A stretch of DNA of 64,000 nt from Duganella sp. OV510 (GCF_900100205.1 NZ_FNEQ01000006.1:62001-126000); one strand, 5' to 3'. Counted from the first letter of the stretch, positions 52,535-61,920 are shown. Numbers and translations are program-made. Notes: a model not told the origin generated them from the sequence alone.

Positions 52535-52897
52535 TTAAATACGCTGGCTTATCCCTTTTTGCTGAGAAAACACCTGCGTTCTGTCTTCGGAGAGATGGCG
52601 GCTCAGCAGGATCAAGAATACCACCAGTGCATGCACGGCCAGCGCGAAGGTCACGGCGATGTTGGCGTTGGAGCCAGCCAGGGCCGCATAGGCCAGCAGC
52701 GCGAGCGCTGGCGGCAGTCCGTAACGGTCCGATTTTAACAATTGCTTCGAGTCTAGCTTGACCCACGCCAGCACGCCGGCGGCAAACAAGGCCCACCCGG
52801 CGGCCTGGTAATCGAGCGTGCCCAGCACGAGTGCAGTCAGCAGGGCAATAGCGCTGGCTGGCAGCGGCAGGGAATTCAGGCGGTTCTGGAGGTTCAT
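52535..52897 (-). CDS. Small hypothetical membrane protein
   Basis: 120 residues with three to four hydrophobic helices (ASAIALLTALVLGTLDY, GWALFAAGVLAWVKL, ALALLAYAALAGSNANIAVT, FALAVHALVVFLILLSRHL) and a polar tail. AAAGAG stands before the ATG. It is divergent from the large kinase gene at 53024. No family recognised. Confidence 0.75.
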   Translation of the reverse strand: MNLQNRLNSLPLPASAIALLTALVLGTLDYQAAGWALFAAGVLAWVKLDSKQLLKSDRYGLPPALALLAYAALAGSNANIAVTFALAVHALVVFLILLSRHLSEDRTQVFSQQKGISQRI

Positions 52898-53023
52898 GAT
52901 CGTGCTCTTTCAATGCTGTGGAACTTGTGATCAGATTACCGCCCGCACATCGATTGGTAAATTTTATTATATCTATCTGATTGATAGGTTTTTACATTTC
53001 AGCTTTTCGTCTATGATGAGCGC

Positions 53024-56000
53024 ATGGCAAAAATTCCTCTTCTTTTATGCCTGTGGACTCTGTTATTTGGTGTGCCGGCTGCCCAAGCGCTGGATGCCAA
53101 GGTAGGCCTCAGCGATTATCACCACGATATCTGGACCGGCAAGGATGGCGCGCCCGGCGAGGTATCCGCCATGGCGCAAACCACTGACGGCTGGCTGTGG
53201 ATAGGCAGCAGCAACGGCCTGTACCGCTTCGACGGCGTGCGCTTCCGCCGCTTTGAAGCGCTGTCCGGCGAGATCGCTCCCAAGCGGCCCATTACCGCGC
53301 TGAAGGCGCTGCGCAATGGCGACCTGCTGATCGGCTACATCTTTGGCGGCGTCAGCCTGCTGAGCAAGGGGCACATCACTGATTATCCTTCCCGCATCGG
53401 TAATGACCTGTTGGGGCCGGTGTTTAATTCCATCATGGATGAGCAGGGAGCTGTATGGGCGGCTACCACCACCGGTCTGCTGAAGCTGGAGCAGGGCGCC
53501 TGGCGCAATGTCGGGCCGGAGATGGGGCTGCCGCCCGGCCGCGTCTCCAACATCATGCTTGACCAATACATGCAGCTCTGGCTGGCCGCCGGCGAGCACC
53601 TGGTGGTGCTGGAACGCGGCAGCAAGCGCTTCCGCTCGGTGCTGCACGGCTACACCACTGTCAACCTGATGACCTCGCCGGACGGCCGCCTGTGGCTGGA
53701 CACGCAGGGCAAGCTGATTACCGTGCCGTCGCAGCATCCAGGTCCACAACTGCCGCGCCCGGCATGGATGGCGCAAGGCGAGGGCCAGGAAAGCGGCCTG
53801 TTTGACCGCGACGGCAATTACTGGACGCTCGGCTGCCCTGGCGTTTGCCGCACCGATGGCGTCGGTCAGCAGGCCAACTCAGTCTACTCGCCAGCGGCGC
53901 AGCCGAACAGCAAGCTGGACCAGCCCTGGCAAGTCAGCAACCTGACCGCCAACGTGCTATTTGAAGACCGCGACGGCAGCATCTGGATAGGCACGCAAGC
54001 CGGCGTCGAGCGCTTCCGCAACAACCGCCTGACCAAGGTACGGATGAATGGCGGCGAGCGCTTCTTTACCTTCGCGCTGGATGACGCCGGCCGCGCGCTG
54101 GCGTGGGCCAAGCCCACCAATGAATTGTGGCGGCTGAATACCGACGGCAGCGCCGAACTGCTGGAACGCGGCGCCGCAACGCCTTTTGGCGTGTTGGCCA
54201 ACAGCCAGGACGGCGCGCTGCTGAAAGCGGGCGCCATGCAGATCGAGCGCCATCGCGGCGAGCAGGTGGAAACGATTGCCTATCCGCATGGCGTCAACGA
54301 TGCTGACGGCGTGCAAGCCACGCGCATCGTTGATGATGGCCGCGCGCTGTGGCTGTCGCTGTCGCGCCGTGGCAGCTACCGCTGGCAGGACGCCCAGTGG
54401 ACCCACCAATCCGAACTGGGCCTGCCGAACGGCATCGCCTTCGCCGCACCGGGCGGGCCGGGCGAGATGTGGTTCGGCTATAACGATGGCTTGGTGCTGC
54501 ACTACGACAACGGCAACATCACCCGCTATGCGCCTCAGCCGGGCAGCGACGTTGGCGCGATCACTTTTGTGCATAGCGGCCCCGAAGTGCTGGTCGCCGG
54601 CAATGCCGGTCTGGCTGTATTGCAGGGGGGGCATTTCCGCCGCCTGGCCGTGCTGGATGGCGAAGCGCTGTCGCGCGTCTCAGGCATGGTGATTGGCGCC
54701 AATGGCGACCGCTGGTTTAACGGCAGCAAGGGCGTGGTGCATGTGCGCGCCGACAAATGGAAAGCCGCGCTGGCGAATCCGCAAGCCACACTGGAATACA
54801 CTTTGTACGGCGTGCTGGATGGCTATCCCGGTTTTGCCGCCACTGCCAATCGCCAGCCCAGCGCGATTGCTGACAGGTACGGGCAGCTGTGGTTTGCGGG
54901 CGTCAGTGGCATTGCGCGGCTGGATGGCGCGCGCGCGTATCCGGCGCCGCAGCCGCCCGAGGTCAGGATCGAGACGCTGGTGTCGCAAGGCAAGCGCTAC
55001 CTGGACTTTGGCCAGCTGGTCTTGCTGCCGCCGGGCACCAGCACTTTCCGCGTCGAATACACGGCGTTGAGCTATACCATGCCGGAAGGACTGCATTTCC
55101 GTTATCAGCTGGAGGGCGTGGACCGCGACTGGCAGGACCCGGGCACGCGCCGCGCGGCTTCGTACACCAACCTGGGGCCGGGCGACTACCGTTTCCGCGT
55201 GGCGGCGGTCGACCAGTTTGGCCAGTGGAATGATGAGGAGACGGCGATTTCGATACGCATCCTGCCGACCTTCACGCAGACGCCACTGTTCTACGGCTTG
55301 TGCGTGCTGGCGGCGGCAGCGTTGCTGTATCTGCTGTACCGGTTGTGGGCGCGCCAGGCCACGTTGCGCATCGCCACCCGCATGGCCGAGCGCGAGCGCA
55401 TCGCCCGCGCGCTGCACGACAGCTTCCTGCAGAGTGTGCATGGGCTGACGCTGAGCTTCCAGTCGGCGCTGGGCGCGCTGCCGGCCGATTCCGCCTCGCA
55501 CCGCAAGATCGAGCGGGTGCTGCTGATGGCGGACAAGGTAATGGAAGAGGGCCGCAACGAAGTGCAGGAACTGCGCTCCGGCGCCATGGACGACGGCGAC
55601 CTGGCGCACGGACTGACGCTGGTGGGCGAGGTACTACAGGAAAGCCATCGCGCCGTGTTCAGCCTGCGCACGCTGGGCCGGTCGCGCCAGCTGGACGAGC
55701 AAACCGCGTGCGAGAGCTACAGCATTGGCCGCGAGGCACTGCTGAACGCCTTCCGCCATGCGGATGCCGCCTCGATACAAGTGGAGTTGAATTACGCGCC
55801 TGGCGAATTCAGTCTGCAGGTCCAGGATGACGGCAAGGGCATCGCCGATGAGCTGATCCGCAACGGCAGCAATGGCCGTTGGGGATTGACCGGGATGTTT
55901 GAACGTGCCGCACGCGTTGGCGGGCAGGTGGCGCTGGAGAATGTCGACGGCGGCGGCACCCGCGTGCGGTTGACGGTGCCCGGCGCGCGCGCCTACGCCG

Positions 56001-56050
56001 GCCAGGCGCGCTGGAAACGCTGGTTGCCGCGCTGGTTCAGCTTCAGATAG
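53024..56050 (+). CDS. Two-component propeller sensor histidine kinase
   Basis: 1008 residues. Signal peptide (LLLCLWTLLFGVPAAQA), then repeated propeller blades (e.g. AMAQTTDGWLWIGSSNGLYR, EDRDGSIWIGTQAGVERFR), a YYY domain (SYTNLGPGDYRFRVAAVDQF), one membrane helix (LFYGLCVLAAAALLYLLYRL) and a HisKA_3-type kinase with His798 in ARALHDSFLQSVHG and an ATPase end (DDGKGIADE; GRWGLTGMFERA). It senses a periplasmic signal, in relatives often carbohydrate-related. No LuxR-type partner lies next to it; the NarL-type regulator at 57221 is the nearest. Confidence 0.93.
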   Translation: MAKIPLLLCLWTLLFGVPAAQALDAKVGLSDYHHDIWTGKDGAPGEVSAMAQTTDGWLWIGSSNGLYRFDGVRFRRFEALSGEIAPKRPITALKALRNGDLLIGYIFGGVSLLSKGHITDYPSRIGNDLLGPVFNSIMDEQGAVWAATTTGLLKLEQGAWRNVGPEMGLPPGRVSNIMLDQYMQLWLAAGEHLVVLERGSKRFRSVLHGYTTVNLMTSPDGRLWLDTQGKLITVPSQHPGPQLPRPAWMAQGEGQESGLFDRDGNYWTLGCPGVCRTDGVGQQANSVYSPAAQPNSKLDQPWQVSNLTANVLFEDRDGSIWIGTQAGVERFRNNRLTKVRMNGGERFFTFALDDAGRALAWAKPTNELWRLNTDGSAELLERGAATPFGVLANSQDGALLKAGAMQIERHRGEQVETIAYPHGVNDADGVQATRIVDDGRALWLSLSRRGSYRWQDAQWTHQSELGLPNGIAFAAPGGPGEMWFGYNDGLVLHYDNGNITRYAPQPGSDVGAITFVHSGPEVLVAGNAGLAVLQGGHFRRLAVLDGEALSRVSGMVIGANGDRWFNGSKGVVHVRADKWKAALANPQATLEYTLYGVLDGYPGFAATANRQPSAIADRYGQLWFAGVSGIARLDGARAYPAPQPPEVRIETLVSQGKRYLDFGQLVLLPPGTSTFRVEYTALSYTMPEGLHFRYQLEGVDRDWQDPGTRRAASYTNLGPGDYRFRVAAVDQFGQWNDEETAISIRILPTFTQTPLFYGLCVLAAAALLYLLYRLWARQATLRIATRMAERERIARALHDSFLQSVHGLTLSFQSALGALPADSASHRKIERVLLMADKVMEEGRNEVQELRSGAMDDGDLAHGLTLVGEVLQESHRAVFSLRTLGRSRQLDEQTACESYSIGREALLNAFRHADAASIQVELNYAPGEFSLQVQDDGKGIADELIRNGSNGRWGLTGMFERAARVGGQVALENVDGGGTRVRLTVPGARAYAGQARWKRWLPRWFSFR

Positions 56051-56414
56051 CGGCCAGCAGCCGGCGCACGGCGCCGTGCGCCATCACCAGTTCCGGGCCG
56101 TCGTGCAGCAGCGCGTTGTACTTGGCACGGAACTCCTGGTCGCCTTCCTCGCATGGGCCGATCAGCATTTCCAGCGACTGGCGGAAGGCCTTGGCTTCCT
56201 CGGGCGTGACCGGTTCCGGATCGTCCAGGCGCTCGTCGATCTGCGTCATCAGGCCGGACAGCTTTTGCAGCCACGCAAAATGTGGGTGATTGGTGATCAG
56301 CTGCAAATGCTCCAGCGGGCTGCCGACGGCGCCGAAATACTGGGTTTCCAGGTTGATCAGTTGTTTGTGCAGGTCGCGCAGGGCGCGGGTCAGTTCGGTG
56401 AGTTGTGTATTCAT
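56043..56414 (-). CDS. Small hypothetical cytosolic protein
   Basis: 123 residues, all helical with heptad-like start (LTELTRALRDLHKQLINLET) and EPVTPEEAKAFRQSLEMLIG in the middle. No signal peptide, membrane span or known motif. The protein is common in relatives as an uncharacterised gene next to regulators, to my recollection. Its end overlaps the kinase end by 8 bp. Confidence 0.75.
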   Translation of the reverse strand: MNTQLTELTRALRDLHKQLINLETQYFGAVGSPLEHLQLITNHPHFAWLQKLSGLMTQIDERLDDPEPVTPEEAKAFRQSLEMLIGPCEEGDQEFRAKYNALLHDGPELVMAHGAVRRLLAAI

Positions 56415-56494
56415 GGTAAGGCTATGTTAGCAGAGACAGGGTTAGCCTGAAGCCTACATTTAGATGAGTAGTTTTTACTGCCGTCGCCCCCTAA

Positions 56495-56530
56495 GATGGG
56501 GTTTCCTTTTACACCATATGGAAACCCATC
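56495..56530 (+). promoter_or_regulatory. Stem-loop ending at the start codon of the hydrolase gene
   Basis: GATGGGGTTTCC (56495-56506) pairs with GGAAACCCATC (56520-56530) with one bulged G and a 13-nt loop. The second arm touches the ATG at 56531, and no free ribosome site is visible, so the fold may control translation. Confidence 0.5.
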
Positions 56531-57220
56531 ATGAGCAATCCGAAATTAGAAGTCCTGACACCGCACAACAGCCAGCTGATCTTCATCGATCACCAGCCGC
56601 AAATGGCGTTTGGCGTGCAGTCGATCGACCGCCAGGTGTTGAAGAATAACACCGTTGGCCTGGCCAAAGCCGCCAAGGTGTTCAACATCCCGACCACCAT
56701 CACCACCGTGGAAACCGAATCGTTCTCGGGCCACACCTACCCGGAACTGCTGGACGTTTTCCCAGGCAAGGAAATCCTGGAACGCACCTCGATGAATTCG
56801 TGGGACGACCAGAAAGTCCGTGACGCACTGAAAGCCAACGGCAAGAAAAAAGTCATCGTGGCCGGCCTGTGGACCGAAGTCTGCAACACCACCTTCGCTC
56901 TGTGCGCGATGCTGGAAGGCGACTACGAAATCTACATGGTGGCCGACGCTTCCGGCGGGACCTCGAAAGAAGCACATGACCAAGCCATGGCGCGCATGGT
57001 GCAAGCCGGCGTGGTGCCAGTGACCTGGCAGCAAGTGCTGCTGGAATGGCAGCGCGACTGGGCCCACCGCGAAACCTATGATGCCGTCATGGCCATCGTG
57101 CGCGAACACTCGGGCGCCTACGGCATGGGCGTGGACTACGCTTACACCATGGTGCACAAGGCGCCGCAGCGCACCACCACCCAGCATGAAACGCTGGCGC
57201 CAGTGGCTGCCAACAAGTAA
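56531..57220 (+). CDS. Isochorismatase-family hydrolase, YcaC-like
   Basis: 229 residues. Catalytic triad of the cysteine hydrolase family: Asp20 in LIFIDHQPQMAFG, the Lys in the segment ANGKKKVIVAGLWTEV, and Cys118 in GLWTEVCNTT. SFSGHTYPELLDVFPGKEIL is YcaC text. Family members act on small amides or imines; YcaC itself has no firm substrate. A longer C-terminal tail (RTTTQHETLAPV) is present. Stop abuts the convergent NarL-type gene. Confidence 0.9.
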   Translation: MSNPKLEVLTPHNSQLIFIDHQPQMAFGVQSIDRQVLKNNTVGLAKAAKVFNIPTTITTVETESFSGHTYPELLDVFPGKEILERTSMNSWDDQKVRDALKANGKKKVIVAGLWTEVCNTTFALCAMLEGDYEIYMVADASGGTSKEAHDQAMARMVQAGVVPVTWQQVLLEWQRDWAHRETYDAVMAIVREHSGAYGMGVDYAYTMVHKAPQRTTTQHETLAPVAANK

Positions 57221-57844
57221 TCAGAAGACGCTGAGCAAGCCGCGCCGAGCCGCCACTGTGGCGGCTTCGGTACGGCTGGCCACGTTGAGCTTGGCCAGGA
57301 TGTTATTGACGTGGAACTTCACAGTGCCGACTTCGATGTCGGCGCTGCGCGCGATCATCTTGTTGCTCTTGCCGGTGGCAAGGTGGGCGAGGATGTCCAG
57401 CTCACGGCGCGACAGCTGGCTGCCAGCCTTGCGCTCGGCCAGCTTGCTGGCTACTGCTGCCGGCAGGTATTGCTCACCGGCGGCGACGGTGCGCAGGCAG
57501 TCGAGCAATTGTTCCGAAGCGCCGTCCTTCAGCAGATAGGCTTTGGCGCCGGCCTGCAGGCCACGGTACACGTCTTCGTCACCTTGATATGTGGTGAGGA
57601 TGACGATGCTGGCGCTGGCGTCCTCGGCGCGGATCTGTTCGATCGCTTCGACGCCGTTCAGGCGCGGCATGCTGAGGTCCATGATGACCACGTCCGGGCG
57701 ATGCTGCCGGTACAGCGCGACCGCCTGTACGCCGTCGGTGGCCTGCGCCACCAGCCGGAATTCCGGCATCGCGCCCAGCAGCGAGCTCAGGCCCGCCAGT
57801 ATCAGGGGATGATCGTCCGCGATCAGGATCGAGATGGGGTCCAT
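57221..57844 (-). CDS. NarL/FixJ-type response regulator
   Basis: 207 residues from ATG 57844 (MDPISILIADDHPLILAGLS); the open frame to 57943 is within the kinase gene. Phospho-Asp is in DVVIMDLSMPRLNGVEAI, Lys in AYLLKDGAS. The LuxR helix-turn-helix is LSRRELDILAHLATGKSNKM and VGTVKFHVNNILAKLNVAS. It overlaps the kinase stop by 22 bp, so the two form one two-component system. Confidence 0.93.
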   Translation of the reverse strand: MDPISILIADDHPLILAGLSSLLGAMPEFRLVAQATDGVQAVALYRQHRPDVVIMDLSMPRLNGVEAIEQIRAEDASASIVILTTYQGDEDVYRGLQAGAKAYLLKDGASEQLLDCLRTVAAGEQYLPAAVASKLAERKAGSQLSRRELDILAHLATGKSNKMIARSADIEVGTVKFHVNNILAKLNVASRTEAATVAARRGLLSVF

Positions 57845-58563
57845 AAGGTGTACTCCTTGAAACTGAGGTGAAAAACTGTGCCTTGCGGCTGGGCGGCTTC
57901 GTTCCAGATGCGGCCGCCGTGCGCCTGGATGATGCAGCGGCAAATTGCCAGGCCCATGCCGGTGCCGCCCGGCTTGGTCGAGAACAGCGGCTCGAAGATG
58001 CGCTCAGCCAGCGCGGCGGGGATGCCGGGGCCGTTGTCTTCGATGCTGATGCGTAATGCGCCGTCGTCCAGCCGCGTCCGCAGGCTGAGTGCGCGTGGTT
58101 GGCCCTGTACATCCTTCATCGCCTCGATGGCGTTCAGCACCAGATTCATGACCACTTGCATCAGCTGTACGCGGTCGGCGTCCAGTTGGTAAAGGTCGAG
58201 TGCGAAGTCTTCGGTCAGTGTCACGCCTTGCTGGCGCAGTTCGCCGCGCAGCAGTTGCAGCACATCGCGCAGCATGTCGTCGACGATAAACGCGCCGCGC
58301 TCCTGCTCGGCCTGGCTTGCCATGCCGTGCAGGCTGCGCACCATGGCGGATGCCGCCACGCTCGCCTGCAACACCACACCCAGCGCGGCGCGTGCCTGCT
58401 CGATGCGCGGCGGATCATGGTTCAGCCATCGCATGCAAGCCTCGGCGTTCAGCGTGACAGCCGCCAGCGGCTGCTTGACTTCATGGGCGATGGACGCAGC
58501 AAATTCGCCCAGCGCGTTGATGCGCGCCGGCCGCAGGTCGGGGGAGGGCTTGATGCTGGCCAT
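57823..58563 (-). CDS. Sensorless histidine kinase (HisKA plus ATPase only)
   Basis: 246 residues from ATG 58563 (AAGGA upstream). The H-box AASIAHEVKQPLAAV starts only ~27 residues into the protein, so no PAS, GAF or membrane domain precedes it. N-box VVMNLVLNAIEAM, G1 box EDNGPGIP and G2 GGTGMGLAICR are intact. Relatives with this H-box (IAHEVNQPLAA) usually carry PAS domains before it. It may be controlled by a partner protein, or be a shortened kinase. Confidence 0.88.
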   Translation of the reverse strand: MASIKPSPDLRPARINALGEFAASIAHEVKQPLAAVTLNAEACMRWLNHDPPRIEQARAALGVVLQASVAASAMVRSLHGMASQAEQERGAFIVDDMLRDVLQLLRGELRQQGVTLTEDFALDLYQLDADRVQLMQVVMNLVLNAIEAMKDVQGQPRALSLRTRLDDGALRISIEDNGPGIPAALAERIFEPLFSTKPGGTGMGLAICRCIIQAHGGRIWNEAAQPQGTVFHLSFKEYTLWTPSRS

Positions 58564-58680
58564 ACTGCAATTCCTTGGATGGGGACAGTACACATCATGC
58601 AGGATAGGCCAGCCGGGGGAAATACGGCAGATTTGCAAGAAGCGACTTACCCTATCGGGTTAGTCGCCCGTTACTCTGGG

Positions 58681-59523
58681 TTAAGACTTGAGGAAGGCCA
58701 GCAGATCGGCGTTCAACTGGTCCTTGTGCGTGGTCGGCAGGCCGTGCGGTGCGCCTGGGTAGACTTTCAGCGTGGCGTTCTTCACCAGCTTGGCGGCCGC
58801 GTGGGCCGAGGCGCCGATCGGCACGATCTGGTCATCATCGCCGTGGACGATCAGCACTGGCACATCGATCTTTTTCAGGTCGTCGGTGAAGTCGGTTTCC
58901 GAGAACTGCTTGATGCAGTCATAGGCATTTTTGATGCCGCACTGCATGCCTTGTAGCCAGAAGGTATTGCGCACGCCTTCCGATTCCTTGGCGCCCGGAC
59001 GGTTGTAGCCGTAGAACGGAATGGTCAGGTCTTTGAAGAACTGCGAGCGGTCCTTCAGCACGCCTTCGCGAATGCCGTCGAATACCGACATCGGCAGGCC
59101 ATCCGGATTGGTCGGCGATTTGACCATCTGCGGTGGCACGGCGCCCACCAGCACGGCTTTCTTGACGCGCGTGCTGCCATGACGGCCGATATAGCGCGCC
59201 ACTTCGCCGCCACCGGTGGAATGGCCGACCAGCGTGGCTTCCTTGATGTCCAGCGCGTTCAGCAGCGTGGCCAGATCGTCGGCGTAGGTGTCCATGTCGT
59301 TGCCGTTCCATGGCTGGCTCGACAGGCCGTGGCCACGACGGTCGTGCGCGATCACGCGATAGCCCTGACTGGCCAGGAACAGCATCTGGTCTTCCCAAGC
59401 GTCGCCTTGCAATGGCCAACCGTGGCTGAAGACGACTGCCGGGCCGGTGCCCCAATCCTTGAAGTGTATCCGGGTGCCATCTTCCACGATGACGCTATCG
59501 ACCGTCAGTTTGCTGTTCGACAT
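58681..59523 (-). CDS. Alpha/beta hydrolase (non-heme chloroperoxidase-like)
   Basis: 280 residues from ATG 59523 (AGGAG upstream). Nucleophile elbow [14 protein letters not shown] (Ser), oxyanion motif [15 protein letters not shown], Asp in [14 protein letters not shown] and His in [12 protein letters not shown]. The pattern matches the cofactor-free haloperoxidase/esterase group. No signal peptide. Stands alone. Confidence 0.9.
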   Translation of the reverse strand: MSNSKLTVDSVIVEDGTRIHFKDWGTGPAVVFSHGWPLQGDAWEDQMLFLASQGYRVIAHDRRGHGLSSQPWNGNDMDTYADDLATLLNALDIKEATLVGHSTGGGEVARYIGRHGSTRVKKAVLVGAVPPQMVKSPTNPDGLPMSVFDGIREGVLKDRSQFFKDLTIPFYGYNRPGAKESEGVRNTFWLQGMQCGIKNAYDCIKQFSETDFTDDLKKIDVPVLIVHGDDDQIVPIGASAHAAAKLVKNATLKVYPGAPHGLPTTHKDQLNADLLAFLKS

Positions 59524-59633
59524 GAGGTGCTCCTGCATGAGTGAAGGGATTTGCGTGAAGCAGTGTAAGCAGCGCACGATAGAAATACCTCTGTCAAAAG
59601 ATCGGCTCCACGACCGCCGAAGAACTCCTGACG

Positions 59634-59651
59634 AATAGTGACAAATAGTGA
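59634..59651. repeat. Direct repeat AATAGTGA with 10-bp period
   Basis: AATAGTGA occurs at 59634-59641 and 59644-59651, so the copies lie one helical turn apart, in the 237-bp gap between two divergent genes. Could be paired half-sites for a regulator; little else in this gap. Confidence 0.5.
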
Positions 59652-59760
59652 ACTTTGCAAGTAAGCAAGATGTTATCCTGACCGAGGTGGTGCTGTGAAT
59701 CGGCGTATTGCAAAGCAGGCCTCCCAGTTTTATTGGGTTTCCGTATTGATTGGAGAAGTA

Positions 59761-60102
59761 ATGAAGTTTTTTGTACTAATGGGGCTTGCGATGGCGTCAG
59801 CAGTTTGCATGAGTCAGACAACAGTACCTGAGACCGACAAGGCATTGGACAAGAAGCCCGATTCCAGCGAAAGCGCTCCCGCGCAAGTTCCGCTGAAAAC
59901 CGGGTATGAACAAGCGCTGCCCTCGCTCCTGGATGATCAATTTGCTTGGGATCAATTTAAGCACCGCACTACGCTGACTTGGGCTTGCCGGGGCACAAAA
60001 ACCGGGAAAATCGTGGCCAATTCGTATTGCGCCTCGCAACCGATGGTCGATTCCAGGTGGCCGGATAAAAAAACGCCTGAAGATTACGGGGGGGGGGGCT
60101 GA
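59761..60102 (+). CDS. Small secreted hypothetical protein with poly-G end
   Basis: 113 residues from ATG 59761 (GGAGAAG upstream). Signal peptide [18 protein letters not shown]. The mature part is polar, with two cysteines ([18 protein letters not shown]) that could form a disulfide. It ends with four glycines coded by a run of eleven Gs just before TGA. Base composition is less GC-rich than most neighbours, which hints at later acquisition. No family recognised. Confidence 0.65.
   Translation: MKFFVLMGLAMASAVCMSQTTVPETDKALDKKPDSSESAPAQVPLKTGYEQALPSLLDDQFAWDQFKHRTTLTWACRGTKTGKIVANSYCASQPMVDSRWPDKKTPEDYGGGG
60088..60098. repeat. Homopolymer of eleven Gs before a stop codon
   Basis: G11 runs from 60088 to 60098, followed by C then TGA. 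Loss of one G would read on as ADLLIKSR before a stop; gain of one would give LTY before a stop. Confidence 0.95.
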
Positions 60103-60217
60103 CTTATTGATTAAAAGCCGCTAACACGAGTCCTCCAGCAGCTGGTTGGGCTACATTTGGAAAATGACCCGCCCGCATCCGGCCAGAAGCCGACCTTGAC
60201 GGCTTGAAATGCTTCGT

Positions 60218-60246
60218 TTCAAATCGACAAAAAAATGACGCATAAT
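60218..60246 (+). promoter_or_regulatory. Predicted promoter of the REC-REC kinase gene
   Basis: TTCAAA (60218-60223) and CATAAT (60241-60246) are 17 bp apart; the -35 box is weak. The leader to the ATG at 60296 would be about 43 nt. Confidence 0.4.
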
Positions 60247-60258
60247 TAGTGAAACGGT

Positions 60259-60277
60259 CTGCTACCCCACGTAGCAG
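60259..60277 (+). promoter_or_regulatory. Leader hairpin upstream of the REC-REC kinase
   Basis: CTGCTAC (60259-60265) and GTAGCAG (60271-60277) pair perfectly around CCCAC; the stem ends 18 bases before the ATG, just ahead of GGGGGAGA. Confidence 0.5.
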
Positions 60278-60295
60278 GACGCACATGGGGGAGAC

Positions 60296-61894
60296 ATGGC
60301 GCAAGTGCTGAGAATACTGGTGGTCGATGATGTCGAAACAATGCGCAAGGTCACGGCTGGCCAACTGGCCTCGCTTGGCTATGGGCCGGTGGAGCTCGCA
60401 TCCGATGGCGCCGAAGCCTGGCGCATGGTTGAGCGCAAGCGTTATGATTTGGTGATCTCCGACTGGAATATGCCGGCGTTGACCGGCATCGCCCTGCTGC
60501 AAATGATTCGCTCGAGTCCGCGCCATGCGCACATGCCGTTCATCATGATCACCGCCGAGGCCGAGCGCAGCCGCATTGAAACGGCCATCAGCAGCGGCGT
60601 CAGCGACCTGCTAGTCAAACCCTACACGGCGGGCCGGCTGGCCACCAGCATCAAGCGTGCGATGGCGCATCAGATTGCACCACCGGCGCCGGATAAGGAA
60701 ACGAACATCGACGCGCCGCAGGCCGCCGCAGCCGTGGACGATGTGATCGTCATGCCACCGGCGGCGGTCCATTTGCCACCAAGGGAACCGTTGCCGCCGA
60801 CATTGCTCCTGGTCGACGACACCGCTGACAATTTGTACGTGCTGGCCAATGTGTTCAAGGGCCGCTACCGCATCAAGGCAGCGCACAACGGCGAGAAAGC
60901 TCTGGCCTTGTGCTGTGGCGACACGCCTCCCGACCTAGTGCTGTTGGACGTCATGATGCCCGGCATGGACGGTTTTGAAGTGGCGCGCCGCATGCGCGAG
61001 CATCCCGGCGCAGAAAATGTACCCATAATCTTCGTCACCGCCCTTACCGACGACGCCGCGCGCCTGCAAGGCATGGAGTTGGGGGCGGTGGACTTCATTA
61101 CCAAGCCAATCGACCCGGCCCAGCTGAAGCTGCGGGTTGACAACTTCATGCGCTACGTCGAGCTGCGCCGCCACCTGCAAGCCGATTACGACAATATGCT
61201 CGCCATCGCCCGCCTGCGCGATGACGTCGAGGCCATGACACGGCACGACCTCAAGGGGCCGCTGGCCGGCGCCATCGGCATAGTGCAGTCGCTGATCGAT
61301 GCCGCCGACCTTGACCGCCGACAGCTTGAGAATTTGCGGCTGGCCGAGCAGGCCATGCTGCAGGTGACCGACATGGTCAACCTGTCGACTGAGCTGTACA
61401 AGATCGAGACGGGGAAATACGTGCTCCATGCAGCGCCGCTGCCCATCAGCGACATGCTGCGGCGGGTGGTTGAGACGGCACGCGCCACTTACGCGGGCAA
61501 GCAGCTGGTGTTGGCGGTCGACACCGATTTCGATGTTGGCACCGACGCTCCGCTAGCGCTGGGCGATGCCATGCTGACCTATTCGCTGCTGAATAATCTG
61601 ATCAAGAACGCCTGCGAGGCAGCGCCCGAGCGCACCCGCGTCATCGCCACGCTGTATGCCGGAAGCCCGCTGCGCATCGAGATCGTCAACAAGGGTGTGA
61701 TCCCGGAACCGATACGCGAACGCTTCTTCGACAAGTTCGTCACCGACGGTAAGTCCGGCGGCACGGGCCTGGGCACGTATTCGGCACGCCTGCTGGCGCG
61801 CGCGCAATATGGCGAGGTGGCCTTCGCCGTTGATGACGAGCTCCAGACCACCACCCTGATCGTCAGCCTGCCGTCGGCGCCGCCCCCGGCCTGA
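60296..61894 (+). CDS. Hybrid protein: receiver-receiver-histidine kinase
   Basis: 532 residues, no membrane segment. First receiver (1-125) is CheY-like with Asp56 in DLVISDWNMPALTG and Lys in DLLVKPYT. A Pro/Ala linker leads to a second receiver (~162-285; LVLLDVMMPGMDGFEVARRM). Then a dimerisation helix with the H-box RHDLKGPLAG and an ATPase domain (NNLIKNACEAAPE; GGTGLGTYSARLLA). It is a cytosolic relay fed by a phosphodonor rather than a direct sensor, perhaps joined with the hybrid kinase converging at 61921. Confidence 0.9.
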   Translation: MAQVLRILVVDDVETMRKVTAGQLASLGYGPVELASDGAEAWRMVERKRYDLVISDWNMPALTGIALLQMIRSSPRHAHMPFIMITAEAERSRIETAISSGVSDLLVKPYTAGRLATSIKRAMAHQIAPPAPDKETNIDAPQAAAAVDDVIVMPPAAVHLPPREPLPPTLLLVDDTADNLYVLANVFKGRYRIKAAHNGEKALALCCGDTPPDLVLLDVMMPGMDGFEVARRMREHPGAENVPIIFVTALTDDAARLQGMELGAVDFITKPIDPAQLKLRVDNFMRYVELRRHLQADYDNMLAIARLRDDVEAMTRHDLKGPLAGAIGIVQSLIDAADLDRRQLENLRLAEQAMLQVTDMVNLSTELYKIETGKYVLHAAPLPISDMLRRVVETARATYAGKQLVLAVDTDFDVGTDAPLALGDAMLTYSLLNNLIKNACEAAPERTRVIATLYAGSPLRIEIVNKGVIPEPIRERFFDKFVTDGKSGGTGLGTYSARLLARAQYGEVAFAVDDELQTTTLIVSLPSAPPPA

Positions 61895-61920
61895 GGCGAA
61901 TCGCGCGGCGGCCTTGCTTG

